From Mesocentrotus franciscanus (taxonomy: Eukaryota > Echinodermata > Echinoidea > Camarodonta > Strongylocentrotidae), in the NCBI GenBank assembly GCA_037976565.1, contig CP137680.1:19618675-19682674 (forward strand): 64,000 bases of DNA. The letters run 5' to 3'. A program made the position numbers and the translations under genes. Positions within the stretch are counted from its first letter, which is position 1. Each line of letters starts with the position of its first letter. The notes beneath the pieces are model-generated. The model was not told the DNA's origin, ran no database searches, and saw only the letters and a list, made by a program, of their open reading frames with translations. Of this stretch, positions 35,401 through 42,367 are shown one piece after another.

Positions 35401-36611
35401 TCTTGTTCCTGACTGAGACTGGCCACCATATTCCATTTAAAGTACTCAATGAAGGAAGCTCGTGCTGCATTGTGGGAGGAATCTGGTGTCACTGTCCGGA
35501 AGAAGGTCGGATAATACTCCTGATCGGTGAGGGCCACCGATGTGGACCCGTACGAGACCTGATAACAAAGAAAATATATTAAAATTACTTAGTATAAAAA
35601 TTATATCATGGATTGGGAATTACAGTTTCCACTTATAAATTTAAGAAGGCTGTAGTGTAATTTTAGCATTAGAAGTAATCTTTAAGGAATGTGCGTCTCT
35701 AAAAGATGTCCATGGCAAAAACGAAAGCGCGAATACATCACTGCCCCACCGTATTGTCTTCGGTTCATCGTTAAAGGTAAAGACCAATTTTGGAAACGCC
35801 CCTCTCTCAAAAAATGAAATGGAAGCTCTCATTACCAATCATGTGAAAGAATATGTTTTGACTAATACGTGATGATACAAATTTTGCTGGGAAACCGCCT
35901 ACTAATTGGTATATTTGGTAAATTATTATATATATTGGGACCAAATAGATATCGCGCACGTGGTCGCGTAGTCCCATATATATCTTTCTGTGTAGGCCTA
36001 CAGTGCTTGTAACTTTACCAAGACTGGGCCAAATTTCTTATCATTTTGATGATTCCAGAACCTTGCAGTACGTACCAATACTTATATGCTACATGATCAA
36101 CCTTTTCTGATCGATTTCACAACGTTTCTTTCACAATGCAATCGCATGACCAGAACTGGTCTTTATCTTTAAGTTCAGTCTCATGCAATTGTGGTTGTGA
36201 CGGCTCACTGGTAACTCCATGAACACATTTAATGAAACAGATCCAGCGATCCCGTAAAAGTTGAAATATCGCTTATATAAACTGTGGCAAACTGTTTCAC
36301 TCTTATAAAACATACAAACATGTTTGCATAACTTTTGTTCAAACATGCACTGAAAATAGATTTACCCTTAAGCCATACCCCATTCGTAAATGATTTCAAT
36401 AGCACAATTATTCTAGAACTTCCCCACTGCTCAGAGGCATAATCTAGAAAGGTTTGGACGAGCCCTTACCTACCATGACCACGTTCCAATATGGCAGGAT
36501 CTGGCCCACTCTCTTCGACACGTCCGAACAGGAGCATCCCAGCAGCATGGACATGGTGGGTTTACGGTACAGCTGATCGTAGAGGGCGTCTACTCCGATT
36601 CCAGTATCGCA
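5371..36611 (-). CDS. GABA-B-type metabotropic receptor (class C GPCR), gene span, 14 exons, 5' end missing
   Basis: This is the whole recognised gene, read from the high-coordinate end. The exons are 36474-36611, 35388-35558, 28618-28788, 21903-22094, 21053-21325, 20029-20089, 19815-19904, 13192-13342, 12411-12543, 11747-11863, 9201-9323, 8136-8474, 6955-7122 and 5371-6183. They sum to 2940 bp, or 979 residues plus stop, with no frame break and GT/AG at every junction used. Domain order is Venus-flytrap ligand domain, seven transmembrane helices, coiled coil and disordered acidic tail. There is no cysteine-rich linker domain, which fits the GABA-B branch rather than the mGlu or calcium-sensing branches. 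Known GABA-B receptors work at the plasma membrane as GB1/GB2 heterodimers coupled to Gi/o. Transmembrane wording is nearest GB2 and ectodomain wording nearer GB1, so it could be a GABBR2 orthologue or a lineage-specific GABA-B-like paralogue. The start codon and signal peptide were not found. Confidence 0.93.
6401..6703 (+). mobile_element. tRNA-derived SINE (type 2), full length, in the last intron
   Basis: The A box TGGTCGAGTGG (6411-6421) and B box GGTTCGAGTCC (6455-6465) both fit the RNA polymerase III consensus. The body continues to a 3' tail with ACGTATTATGCGCTATACAA and an ATT repeat. It sits antisense to the receptor gene between its last two exons. Confidence 0.87.
6955..7122 (-). 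CDS. GABA-B receptor exon: proximal cytoplasmic tail with RTRR motif and start of coiled coil
   Basis: The exon has 56 codons, phase 0 at both ends, with acceptor TCTATTGTAG and donor AAAA|GTAAGT. It encodes LHAIRISVSNDPVTRSVGLE, then VKGRTRRFVMDE, then ELKESIYRAEIHIRAFRREN and RK. The last part has heptad-spaced hydrophobics that continue into the next exon. RTRR (7042-7053) has the RXR form of an arginine-based ER retention signal, as RSRR does in GABBR1, although GABBR1 carries it at its coiled coil. Confidence 0.85.
7503..7580. repeat. CCAAT-type pentamer run plus repeat tail
   Basis: CCAATCCAATCCAATCCAGG is followed by AATTTATATAGCGCC, which resembles the GCGCTATATAA tail motif of the SINEs. 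It is probably a tail remnant. Confidence 0.4.
7890..8083. mobile_element. Tc1/mariner-like foldback MITE (TACAGTCAAACC)
   Basis: The 194-bp element runs from TACAGTCAAACCTG to its complement CAGGTTTGACTGTA, giving TA at both ends. Inside, a motif close to GACCACCTGTCTACAAAGAC occurs in direct repeats on both sides. TA target duplications and CAGTCAAACC ends are characteristic of Tc1/mariner MITEs. It sits 52 nt inside the intron that follows the TM5-7 exon. Confidence 0.8.
8136..8474 (-). CDS. GABA-B receptor exon: TM5, TM6 and TM7
   Basis: This 339-bp exon (113 codons) is phase 0 at both ends, with donor AAG|GTAAAT. I chose the acceptor ATTCAAG rather than the AG seven bases downstream (GATTTCAG), because only the former keeps the frame after the preceding GAG codon. 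It encodes ISDDGTRAYVPVIEECTSSH, then YKGLLLLFGVFLAWETRNVK, IPALNDSHYIAVCVYNVVIM and ends CLLFVPK. FLAWETRNV-IPALNDS-YI is nearly the GABBR2 wording and differs from the GABBR1 form (FLAYETKSV). The VIEEC cysteine pairs with the LCT cysteine in the family fold. Confidence 0.97.
8777..9047. repeat. Large foldback element, ~75-bp near-perfect arms
   Basis: The arms 8777-8851 and 8967-9047 are inverted copies with only a few mismatches, starting GTGTTCCACAAAGACTAAG and its complement, around a ~115-bp loop. It occupies much of the intron between the TM4 and TM5-7 exons. GTGTTTCACAAAG-type ends are shared with the smaller element at 24019-24165. Confidence 0.85.
9201..9323 (-). CDS. GABA-B receptor exon: TM4
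   Basis: The exon has 41 codons, phase 0 at both ends, with acceptor CCCTTCTTAG and donor GAG|GTGAGT. It encodes MLHESTLFLMIGVLLLLDVI then IIALWVILDPMYRQ and EKRMSVE. The LLLLD...W-DP-R pattern is the TM4 and extracellular loop 2 motif of GABA-B receptors. MSVE aligns with YSMEP of GABBR2. Confidence 0.94.
9404..9770 (-). mobile_element. TTAA-ended MITE, family 2, copy A
   Basis: This 367-bp copy lies in the TM3-TM4 intron (9324-11746). It is inverted relative to the copies at 20268, 42368 and 63934. Its termini, TTAAAGTGACTCGGTAACAT and the complement of TTAAAGGCATCGTTTAACA, form an imperfect inverted repeat starting with TTAA. Apparent short ORFs within it are not genes. Confidence 0.82.
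10256..10310. mobile_element. Decayed terminus of the GGATCCAG MITE family
   Basis: CAGGAGCGGATTCAGGATTC followed by poly-A and poly-G resembles the left end of the 2554-2842 element. Similar short remnants occur at 14516-14560 and 31870-31893. Confidence 0.4.
10767..10870 (+). mobile_element. SINE type 2, 5' fragment
   Basis: GTGGATAAGTCGCTGGACTG and CACGGTTCGCGGTTCAAGTG, followed by CACTAATGTCCTTTGGCAAG, match the head of the 6401 SINE. The copy ends after the head. Confidence 0.75.
11169..11702. mobile_element. TTAA-ended element, family 3
   Basis: This 534-bp segment in the TM3-TM4 intron has inverted ends TTAAAGATACTATGTCCC and, on the other strand, TTAAAGGTACTATGTCCC. Both are followed by a TGCAG-CC block. 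No transposase frame is visible. Only one copy is present, so the boundaries rest on the inverted repeat. Confidence 0.7.
11747..11863 (-). CDS. GABA-B receptor exon: TM3
   Basis: The exon has 39 codons, phase 0 at both ends, with acceptor TTTCTTTCAG and donor AAAA|GTAAGT. It encodes IRTSFLAVGFSMAFGSMFVK then TYRVYHIITHAMSRVIKRK. The GF/Y-AFG-MF-KT-RV pattern is the TM3 and intracellular loop 2 signature of GABA-B receptors. The basic KRK end matches the lysine-rich loop of GABBR2. Confidence 0.95.
12330..12400. mobile_element. Remnant of the GGATCCAG hAT-like MITE at a splice donor
   Basis: A poly-T run is followed by GCCCCTGTGCCCTGGATCCG and CCAATG, which matches one terminus of the element at 2554-2842. 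It ends about 10 nt from the 5' splice site of the TM2 exon. The other terminus was not found. Confidence 0.55.
12411..12543 (-). CDS. GABA-B receptor exon: TM2 and extracellular loop 1
   Basis: This 133-bp exon completes a lysine codon and ends in phase 0 (acceptor CGTTTCAG, donor ACG|GTATGT). It encodes YIKLSSPNLNNILVVGCIAV, then MMGLDGDKVSD and FAPLCT. The IK-SSP-(M/L)NN motif, the FGLDG turn and the extracellular LCT cysteine are conserved with GABBR2. The splice donor lies about 10 nt from the end of a transposon remnant (12330-12400). Confidence 0.94.
13192..13342 (-). CDS. GABA-B receptor exon: TM1
   Basis: This 151-bp exon has split codons at both ends, with acceptor TTGGCTTAG and donor CAAA|GTAGGT. 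It encodes GFIPVDHLIVLDKPIRINSA followed by the first membrane helix AFLSISVLTVLGIILAFLFL and AFNIKYRKT. The helix and the following FNI-R-K motif match TM1 and intracellular loop 1 of GABBR2 and GABBR1. The G-PP-D motif of other family members appears as GGFIPVDH. Confidence 0.93.
13442..13600 (-). mobile_element. SINE/LINE 3' tail fragment
   Basis: On the minus strand it runs GACCGGGGTAATAGCATATC ... AAGCGCTATATAAGCAG into an ATT repeat. This is the same kind of tail as at 6600-6703. It lies in the intron 5' of the TM1 exon. Confidence 0.6.
16555..16715. repeat. CT-rich polypyrimidine tract
   Basis: A ~160-bp tract of CTCTCT and TCTGTCTG units. Overlapping frames on both strands are repeat translations. 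Confidence 0.85.
17239..17735. mobile_element. ~500-bp MITE, CATGGACCCCGTTC ends, with internal hairpins
   Basis: The inverted ends are CATGGACCCCGTTCCCATTC and, on the other strand, CATGGACCCCGTTCTCACTC. Internally GAGCGGTCTAACTAAGACC-type blocks recur in both orientations. A 31-bp palindrome lies at 17664-17694. The open frames crossing it are spurious. Confidence 0.75.
17664..17694. repeat. 31-bp perfect palindrome inside the 17.2-kb MITE
   Basis: CCATGGAGCTAAAAG, one A, then the exact complement CTTTTAGCTCCATGG. The stem is 15 bp with a one-base spacer. Confidence 0.9.
18420..18870. repeat. GA-rich polypurine tract, ~450 bp
   Basis: Long GAGAGA runs are interrupted by short A or G runs, including a GGTTGGGGGTTGGAGGGG segment. 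The 169-residue minus-strand frame (LSLSLSL) is an artefact. Confidence 0.9.
19815..19904 (-). CDS. GABA-B receptor exon: linker before TM1, GGELKRVALYF...PIHWAG
   Basis: This 90-bp exon takes two bases to complete a glycine codon, encodes 29 further residues and leaves one base. The acceptor is TTTTTCAG and the donor GCCG|GTGAGT. It encodes GELKRVALYFPESELLDFET then EGTVPIHWAG, equivalent to the YKKIGYYDS...WIGG stretch of other GABA-B receptors. The join to the neighbouring exons is in phase on both sides. Confidence 0.88.
20029..20089 (-). CDS. GABA-B receptor exon: flytrap C-terminal strand, GPVSFAGPDRFGITTFRQNQ
   Basis: This 61-bp exon enters in phase 0 and leaves with one base (phase 1), using acceptor TTTTTACAG and donor CAAG|GTAATT. 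It encodes GPVSFAGPDRFGITTFRQNQ, matching the G-V-F...GDR-...-QIQ stretch that ends the GABA-B flytrap. It is too short for ordinary ORF detection and was found by phase and homology. The following intron is only 124 bp. Confidence 0.88.
20268..20652 (+). mobile_element. TTAA-ended MITE, family 2, copy B
   Basis: This 385-bp copy starts TTAAAGGCATCGTTTAACA, and its right end has diverged to CCATTTAAG. It lies between the receptor exons at 20029-20089 and 21053-21325. Similarity to copies A and C extends across the full length. Confidence 0.82.
21053..21325 (-). CDS. GABA-B receptor exon: flytrap lobe 2, TYDAVW...FSYTD...FTGVS
   Basis: The exon has 91 codons, phase 0 at both ends, with acceptor CCACTCTAG and donor TCG|GTGAGT. 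It encodes TSSEFREEMKQRG, then the signature HAAQTYDAVWTITLALKEAM. A threonine-rich linker with a NAS sequon follows, then ADFSYTDEGMKDALIDIM and EVKFTGVS. The YDAVW and F-YTD elements are GABA-B hallmarks. Six residues before the YDAVW aspartate, where GB1 has the glutamate that binds the GABA amine, there is His (codon 21266-21268). Confidence 0.95.
21903..22094 (-). CDS. GABA-B receptor exon: flytrap lobe 2, KYVWLLVGWY
   Basis: The exon has 64 codons, phase 0 at both ends, with acceptor CACTTTAG and donor CTG|GTGAGT. It encodes AYKRGLYGAKYVWLLVGWY, then CTPEELTEAVEGYFAVDS and ends MSVSGL. The GWY tyrosine corresponds to the GB1 tyrosine that stacks on the ligand and is retained. The cysteine before TPEELTEAVEG is also conserved in GB1. 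Confidence 0.95.
22155..22440 (+). mobile_element. SINE type 2, diverged copy with internal deletion
   Basis: It has TGATCTAGTGGATACGTCAC, then GGTTCGCGGTTCGAGCC. The head is fused directly to the ACATTAATCTTCATTTGCCA body because the GGCACTAATGTCC segment is missing. The tail reads GCCCTATACAAATGG plus ATTATC repeats. It lies in the 6.5-kb intron beyond the exon at 21903-22094. Confidence 0.72.
22441..24018. other. Receptor intron, no recognised feature
   Basis: AT-rich DNA with a weak purine-rich patch at 23580-23700. Nothing coding was recognised. Confidence 0.5.
24019..24165. mobile_element. Short foldback MITE, GGGACCCGTTTCACAAAG ends
   Basis: A ~147-bp segment starts GGGACCCGTTTCACAAAG and ends with the complement-like TTTTGTGAAACACCCCCAGG. 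Internal TGACAAAT blocks are also inverted. No TSD could be fixed. Confidence 0.6.
24810..25605. repeat. TAC/CTA trinucleotide minisatellite with higher-order units
   Basis: About 800 bp of CTA repeats are punctuated by a recurring unit ATTATATACTACAACTATTG followed by CTACTTCTACTACTACTG. The unit marker starts at 24873, 24928, 25013, 25068, 25145, 25258 (diverged) and 25406. Spacings of 55 bp twice and longer values reflect expanded CTA runs. All long frames (up to 190 residues of LLL/TTT/YYY) are artefacts. Confidence 0.92.
25606..28617. other. Receptor intron, no recognised gene
   Basis: A 152-residue plus-strand frame (26119-26577) and a 119-residue minus-strand frame (28166-28525) have no recognisable family signature. 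They lack any supporting splice context. Otherwise AT-rich. Confidence 0.5.
28618..28788 (-). CDS. GABA-B receptor exon: flytrap inter-lobe segment, ARIIIGSF...VFCE
   Basis: The exon has 57 codons, phase 0 at both ends, with acceptor CCCTTTAG and donor GAG|GTGAGT. It encodes AQTKMSKYFESDTNITFS, an N-glycosylation sequon (NIT), then DDPGPQIQQLEEKDARIIIG and AARAVFCE. The DARIIVG and VFCE wording is typical of GABA-B receptors at the hinge between lobes. The conserved cysteine just before the exon end is present. The flanking introns are about 6.5 kb each. Confidence 0.94.
29245..29430. repeat. GA and GT microsatellites
   Basis: GA runs flank a (GT)10-like run at 29278-29296. A second GA tract lies at 29775-29850. 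Confidence 0.88.
31003..31700 (+). mobile_element. Foldback element with duplicated hairpin module, copy 1
   Basis: The order is a head (from TATATACCTTTCTTTAG), a hairpin module (31174-31364), a middle block, and a second nearly identical hairpin module (31512-31700). The module contains GAGGCATGGCAGTTT and later its complement AAACTGCCATGCCTC. The same head, middle and module, in inverted orientation and with one module only, occur at 62250-62827. The 62-74 residue open frames here are hairpin translations. Confidence 0.75.
32370..32405. repeat. CT microsatellite
   Basis: A clean CT run of about 35 bp in a wider pyrimidine-rich segment to 32660. An equivalent short run lies at 31735-31760. 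Confidence 0.85.
32899..33101 (+). repeat. Dispersed ~205-bp repeat, copy 1
   Basis: Strong match to 35964-36172 in the same orientation, from the GTAGTCCCATATA block to CAATCGCATGACCAGAACT. It is non-coding and lies in the 28.8-35.4 kb intron. The class is unknown. Confidence 0.8.
33274..33848. mobile_element. Probable non-autonomous DNA transposon, ends AGGGNANTCCAACCC
   Basis: The left end reads TTAAAGGGCAGTCCAACCC. The right end, on the other strand, reads TTTACAGGGAAATCCAACCC. The 575-bp interior is AT-rich and non-coding. It lies in the 6.6-kb intron between receptor exons 28618-28788 and 35388-35558. Confidence 0.5.
35388..35558 (-). CDS. GABA-B receptor exon: flytrap, VSYGSTS...PTFFRT
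   Basis: The exon has 57 codons, phase 0 at both ends, with acceptor TTATCAG and donor CTG|GTGAGT. It encodes VSYGSTSVALTDQEYYPTFF and RTVTPDSSHN, then a helix and strand containing KWNMVASLSQEQELFS. The VSYGS-S-AL and PTFFRT signatures are diagnostic for the GABA-B ectodomain. Aligned to GB1 without gaps, the second serine of YGSSS is Thr here (codon 35541-35543). The ligand-contacting His after FFRT is Val (codon 35490-35492). Confidence 0.93.
35964..36172 (+). repeat. Dispersed ~205-bp repeat, copy 2
   Basis: Second copy of the 32899-33101 sequence, with a 6-bp insertion (GGCCTA) near its start. It lies in the neighbouring intron (35559-36473). Confidence 0.8.
36474..36611 (-). CDS. GABA-B receptor exon: flytrap lobe 1, CDTGIG...GCSCSDVS
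   Basis: The exon has 46 codons in phase 0 at both ends, with acceptor AACTTGCAG and donor ATG|GTAGGT. It encodes a segment beginning CDTGIGVDALYDQLY and containing GCSCSDVS followed by LPYWNVVM. This matches the GABA-B region that starts at a conserved Cys-Asp, runs through the GCSS loop and ends at the WNLIV strand. The serine after the second cysteine aligns with the GB1 serine that contacts the GABA carboxylate. A second in-frame GT lies four bases beyond the chosen donor, but it would break the phase with the next exon. Confidence 0.9.
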
Positions 36612-39302
36612 CTGCAAGTTAAAAAAATGTTAAAAACAATAATGAAAAAATGAATTGATCACATGAAACATGAAATCTTGAACTTCAGCAAGAAATACAA
36701 CTTTATAGCTTCCAGAGAACCAATGTAGTGTAAACTGGTGAGTGCATTCAATGGGGCAAATGAAACACCGGTTCTCCCTCAGTCAAATGTGCTTTTTTAG
36801 TTTATTAATTTCCACATAGAATAAATCGGCAATGGGAGAAAAATATGAGGGCTAAACCATTAATTGGAAATACCAATGCATTTTTAAAATTATTTCGAGT
36901 TCAGGTCGACCTTTAAAGGTATAGTGTTGTAATTTTGTTGTTGAAGTATTTAGATTCCATCACCTGCATTAAAATGCAACGTTATGACAAATCTCACGAT
37001 TAAAAACTGCTGTAATGTAATATGGGATGTGACATGGGGTTAGTGACTTGAAGAGGTAGATCATTTTAAATTGGGAAATGGATTTTCTGAATTTACGATG
37101 AGGTAATACGTGTCTATGCAAAATGTCTCTCAATATATCTTTGTACATGTCATGACATATCTTCCTGGGTTCCCTGTTTGTGGCAAACATATCTTTAAAA
37201 CGAACCTAGCATGTAGTGCATTTCATATATTTTGCACACTCACACGACCCACAACAAATCTCACACTCTTTACCTTCATACACATTTCCACACAAACGGA
37301 CACAACCCACAATTTTGCATTACTATCACTGTAGTGCTGAGTGGTGCACAACCACTTTGCACCAGCACAAGATTGGCAGACTACGCGGGTTTTCCTAAAG
37401 CAGTATGCGTCGAAGAAGGGTTACAAGGACTCAGACACCATTCAGCTCCAATAACGTCACCGTGTGAACGTCCTTTCCCTCTTTTCTGTTCCGTTGGTGT
37501 ATTTTGTGCGAAGGCCATCCCGCGAGGCTTTGCCAGCTGCCGTAAATTTGTCGGTAAATTCCCGCCGGGCAGAAGTTTTCCATGGCCAGAAATTCTAGTC
37601 TGACGCTGCAGACTGTGCAAGAGAGAATACAAGGCCTTTGGAAACCACAAGCTGGTACAATGATTACGTACTCCTACCACGTCTAATGATTGTCTTCAAG
37701 TTTACACGTTCAAACAAAAATCAGCGCGTTATAGAATGATGTGCTTCGAAAACTTTTCGCATGACTTTATTATCATGATCATGCTCATTCGCAAGTTAAG
37801 TCCATGCACCAGCGAAATCAGTGGTCTTAAGTTTTGAAAATATTTAATACTTTGCTATCACATAACATGTTTCATTTTTTTCACAATTAAGCCTCATATA
37901 ATTTGTTCAAGACTAAGGAAATTTGAAGCACGTTATGAATAGTACGCAATGATTATTGATCCATTTGAATTAATGTTCAGAAGTGTCGTCGTGTGGTCTG
38001 AACATTTTATACTTAATGTACGATCATAAGATCATGGGTTCGAGCCGTCCCACCATATACTGTACGTGACATTTGTCCTATTAAACTGCATTTGCCACTC
38101 TGTACATATGGTAGAAAATTATGATTCGTTTTGATTTGAATTGATTTGTTTTGATTTTATTTGATTTAGTTTCTTCTGCATTCCATACAAATATAAACAA
38201 TTTTCGGTAACATGAAAACATAAAATACTGAAAAGTATTTTCTGACAATTAATCATAAATAAACAAATATACATACAAATTACTACAGAATGAAAGAAAA
38301 GATAGATTATTAAACTAAATTTCATCAAACTTTATACAATTATTTGCGGAAGAATGACTGCCCTTGTTAGTAATGACCTGGAAGGATATGATGGCACTGA
38401 TTTATTGAACTCGCCAATGTAACATCATTGTGACCATATATCATAGATACTTTCCAGGGGGAAGGAGTTGAACACATTTTATTGTATGATATTGTGTACA
38501 TGAGACTAATGGACAGGAAAAAGCACTGATATAATAATACTAAGCCCTATTAGCTTTACTTACCTAACCATACTATATCATACTATATGTAAATTTATCC
38601 TAAAATCAAATTTGAGTATCTTCTTTGAATTCGATTGACGAATTGAACATTGTTTGCCTCAGACTATCGATTTCACAGTATTTCTCAATCCAAATCTAAA
38701 AGCACTATCTCCCAATTTTCAAATCGTTTCGATTTGTAACAAAACAATACATCCAAAGGGGATTAAAAGCTTTCGAAGTTAATTATAACACTTTACGATC
38801 TACTTTTTTTTTAAATCACAAACTTTATTTAGTAAGTGCAGCAACAAATATCATTTAAAAGAAACAATCAAGACAAGGCTACTGCCTGAATACAGAGAAC
38901 AGTACAAGACAGAAAAAATACGAATAAATATACTTAAATAAAACAGGATGAACATACATTGGATAAATACGTCAAAAATGTCATGTGGAGTCGCGACGTA
39001 AGTTCAGGCACTTGGTACATTGTTTCGAATATGCTAACTGTACTATGATATCATTTAAGTAGTATATAAAGAATAATATAGTTAGAGTTCAATTAACAAA
39101 AGTACAAGAATGAGGACTTCCGTGAGGGACAAAACCAGTGAATAAAGACAAGAAATCAGACATTTGAATATAATAAGTGCTTCCTTATCGTATAGGAAAT
39201 AAAGAAAGTTTGGATAAAAAGAATTTGGGTAATGGTGATTATATTTTTGTTCATAGATACAGAGCAAATAGGGAGAAAAACAAAATACATGATGTACGTC
39301 CG
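36612..39302. other. Upstream of the first recognised exon; no gene recognised
   Basis: Probably intronic. A GC-richer block at 37330-37620 has unusual composition but no motif I can name. A GATTT-like AT repeat lies at 38123-38172, next to the SINE remnant. Confidence 0.5.
37984..38105 (+). mobile_element. SINE remnant
   Basis: A degraded head with CATGGGTTCGAGCCGTCCC (B-box-like) is followed by GCATTTGCCACTCTGTAC, which parallels the type 2 body. Confidence 0.5.
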
Positions 39303-39480
39303 TTTTCATTGACGTGTCTTAAAGCACTAACGTACCGAACAATATCATAGTCTTGAACAAAAATGAATTTGAAAAGAAAAAACCCTCTAACTCCTTTTTC
39401 ATTGATGTGTCTTAAAGCACTAACGTACCGAACAATATCATAGTCTTGAACAAGAATGAATTCTCAACTCTTTTTTCCTG
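39303..39480 (+). repeat. 93-bp tandem duplication
   Basis: A block from TTTTCATTGACGTGTCTTAA is repeated 93 bp later with very few changes, through CTTGAACAAAAATGAATT. The second copy is partial. Confidence 0.85.
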
Positions 39481-39940
39481 ATCCGATGGGTTACACACGA
39501 TTACTTGTAAATATAGGTCCTTACATATACTCTTGGGACCTTAGTAGTTACTTAATTTCACGCACTCCTTTTACCTGCAGCCGTTAAAGCAGAGCACTGC
39601 ATGTGCCGATTTGTAGTGGGCTCGCGGGAAACAGGGCGGCGCCGAAAAACTTAATTGACCTCAATTTCATTCTTTCTGATCGAAACAGGGGATTTGTTGA
39701 TCAGGAATTTGTGGCGTAACATGGGAATACGATGAATGTAATTCTTAAAGGATACGGAAGAATGATAGTGGTCGTACGTCAGTGAAATCGTCCTACATAA
39801 TACAGTGCCATTGTCAATGTATCAAGGTGTGATAACGTATTTCAGTCACGTCTTACCATAATAAGATAACTTTTAAAGAGAATAAGCCTGTCAGATATCT
39901 ACTTTGAAATTCTCCACTCTACTACCGAAGATAGACAACA

Positions 39941-40136
39941 TTAAAGCCTGTCTGCACTAGTTTGGCCAGGAGGGATTAGACCTCCATGCGTGGTCACTGA
40001 CAGGTGGTTATCTCATCAACTCAGCTCTCAATTAACATAAGAAAAAGAGGATCATGGGGGACCAACGGGCACCGCTTAGGCATTGGTTTCTATATAGAGG
40101 GAGCAAGTAGCTACAAGTAGTGCAGGGGGGCTTTAA
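39941..40136. mobile_element. TTAA-ended MITE, family 1, copy 2
   Basis: It matches the 128-328 element over its whole length in the same orientation, with only scattered substitutions and a few small indels. It begins TTAAAGCCTGTCTGCACTA and ends GGGGCTTTAA. Two full-length copies with the same ends define the element boundaries. Confidence 0.82.
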
Positions 40137-42367
40137 AGTTCATATCATCAACTCGTCATGTCAAACATCACATTGACACATGTGTATGATGCCCGTGGAT
40201 AGATTACATGCTGATCAAAAGTTCGCTCTGTAAATAAAACCTCAATTACAATACGTGTGTTTAGATAAGGTGAGACATCCAGGTGATTGCGAGATAGTAA
40301 TGGGAGATGACGAACCTGTTGATCAGTGCCAGTGGTCATTCCTACCATTTCTCAGAATTGCTTTCGGCTTGATCCATGACCCCGTATTTTCGCCCTCATT
40401 TCCATGCTCCCTGATCCCCGAAGGTTCCAAGTCGTGCCTTTTATCTCCATTGGGAGCAGCGAAATCAAGTCCCCCAGTTATGGATCGCGACGCCATTTTG
40501 CTCTCTTTCTCTCTATCGAGTTACAATTTAAGAGTCACGTTCCCATTATAGCTACAGAACTGTTCTCGGTGTTTAATGACACTTGCTCTCTTCTAACACG
40601 ATATAAAGCACAAACTCAAAAAAACTGTACCCTGTCTGGAAAGTTCCACAGACACTGAATTCAATGAAATTAAGTTCTCCTGAGCATATTAATCGAATAC
40701 TACATGTACGTCCGGCAAAGTTACGTTCAGTATAGAAGAAATGTAATTGGCATACATGCATTTCCATTTTAGAGCACGTAAAATCCGCTCTACCTGAACA
40801 AGATTGATCGTGTTAATATAGTGTTAAAATCGTTTTTCAATCGTGTTAACATCGGGGAATGTGGATGAGTTGCATTTCTCAAAATTGATCCATACGTTTT
40901 CCAGACGGGATTGATGAAAAATGACGTGCGTGTGTGAACGACGACGAAACGAGGTTGCAATAACTGAGCAGTGGAAACGGTATGGTCTAATGGATTAGAT
41001 CACTTAGTTGTCAATAAGGACGGGGATATGCACCATCATCCTCCCCTATACTCATAGCTGTCAATATCCCTGAATGGAGACCACCAATGACAGGATTTAC
41101 CCTCTACCACATTACAGGCATATTTGCTAATTTTCGGAGGCGGAGTGGAGGAGATGATGGATGAAAATACCGTTTAAAACTCGATTTGAGCGAGTCATTT
41201 GGCAATTTGGTCCACCGTTAATGGATGCATGTTGTCATGATGTAGTAGTTTCCTGCCAAATGTCACTTAATTAACGTTAATATCAAATAGCTACGACGTT
41301 TTGATAAGCTAGTATAACTGTTATATATTGCTATTATGATGTGATGGAACCCGAAGCGTCAAGTTTATTGTAGTAGATTGTGGTGGTTGAATGATAGCAA
41401 TATATTAAACCCACTTGTGCTTTTGATGCCACTTGGTTATTCACACTGCCCGTAGAATGAAATGACGACCAGCCTTACTATATTCTTTTCAGGTACACTA
41501 CTTCAAACTCTCTAACTTGTAATTACTCTCAGGATGTATTTCTATCATGGGATTATATTTTAAGGCCCAATATCAATTATCGAATTCTTCTCAAGGCACA
41601 TTCAATTATTTTGTGATAGATTTATGGCAGGAATTAAGCTATTCCTAGACTGGATAACAGCAGGAAAACATTGCTCTGCTACATCAACATGACAAAGGTA
41701 AATTTATGTGAGTTGATATACGATTTCCAAAAGTCTACATTCCCATTCCCTAAATATTATTTTCAAAACAGAGCGACAATACAGAGACAAATGCCATGGT
41801 GCTTTTATGGAAACGACCATTAGTAGGGCAGTTCTACGTGTTCGTGGTGTAGAGAGCTGTCTAGTATGTACAAACGCACATTTATAGCCACAATAACCTT
41901 TCCATGAACGACCACTAAAGAGTGAGCTGGCTATTACGCGTCATCGTTTACGACCCCATTACACATCTCATCTGTCACAACATCCCATCATAACCCCTAG
42001 ACAGATCTGGAACTAGCGAAAGCCCTTGGAGAACCTCTTAAACTGTCTGAGAAACGTCGTAAAACGGTTGTGAATGGTGCTATAAAAGATTTGATCGGTG
42101 CGTGCGAATGGGGAGCGCGTATACAGACTCGGTCCTGACCTGATCTTGGGTAGATGTGAAAGTGTTACTCAGAATTTTTAACGACGTACGTGACACTCAA
42201 AATAGACATGTTCTTTCATTTTACAGTCACATAAAATCTTCCTTGTTTATGGAATGTCTCGATAATTGGGAACCATAGTCATGTTACCATGATTATGCAA
42301 GTAGTCTATCTGCTCGCAATTTTAGGAGGATCACGTGCTTTTCTTACACCTCTGTAACATGTAATTG
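40137..42367. other. No gene recognised
   Basis: AT-rich DNA. A tRNA-head-like phrase, TGGTCTAATGGATTAGATCA at about 40983, has no B box behind it. Confidence 0.45.

Noticed and set aside
37232..37680. GC-richer block with frames on both strands
   Set aside because: Considered as a possible upstream receptor exon, but no GABA-B N-terminal motif and no phase-0 donor that fits the 36.6-kb exon.
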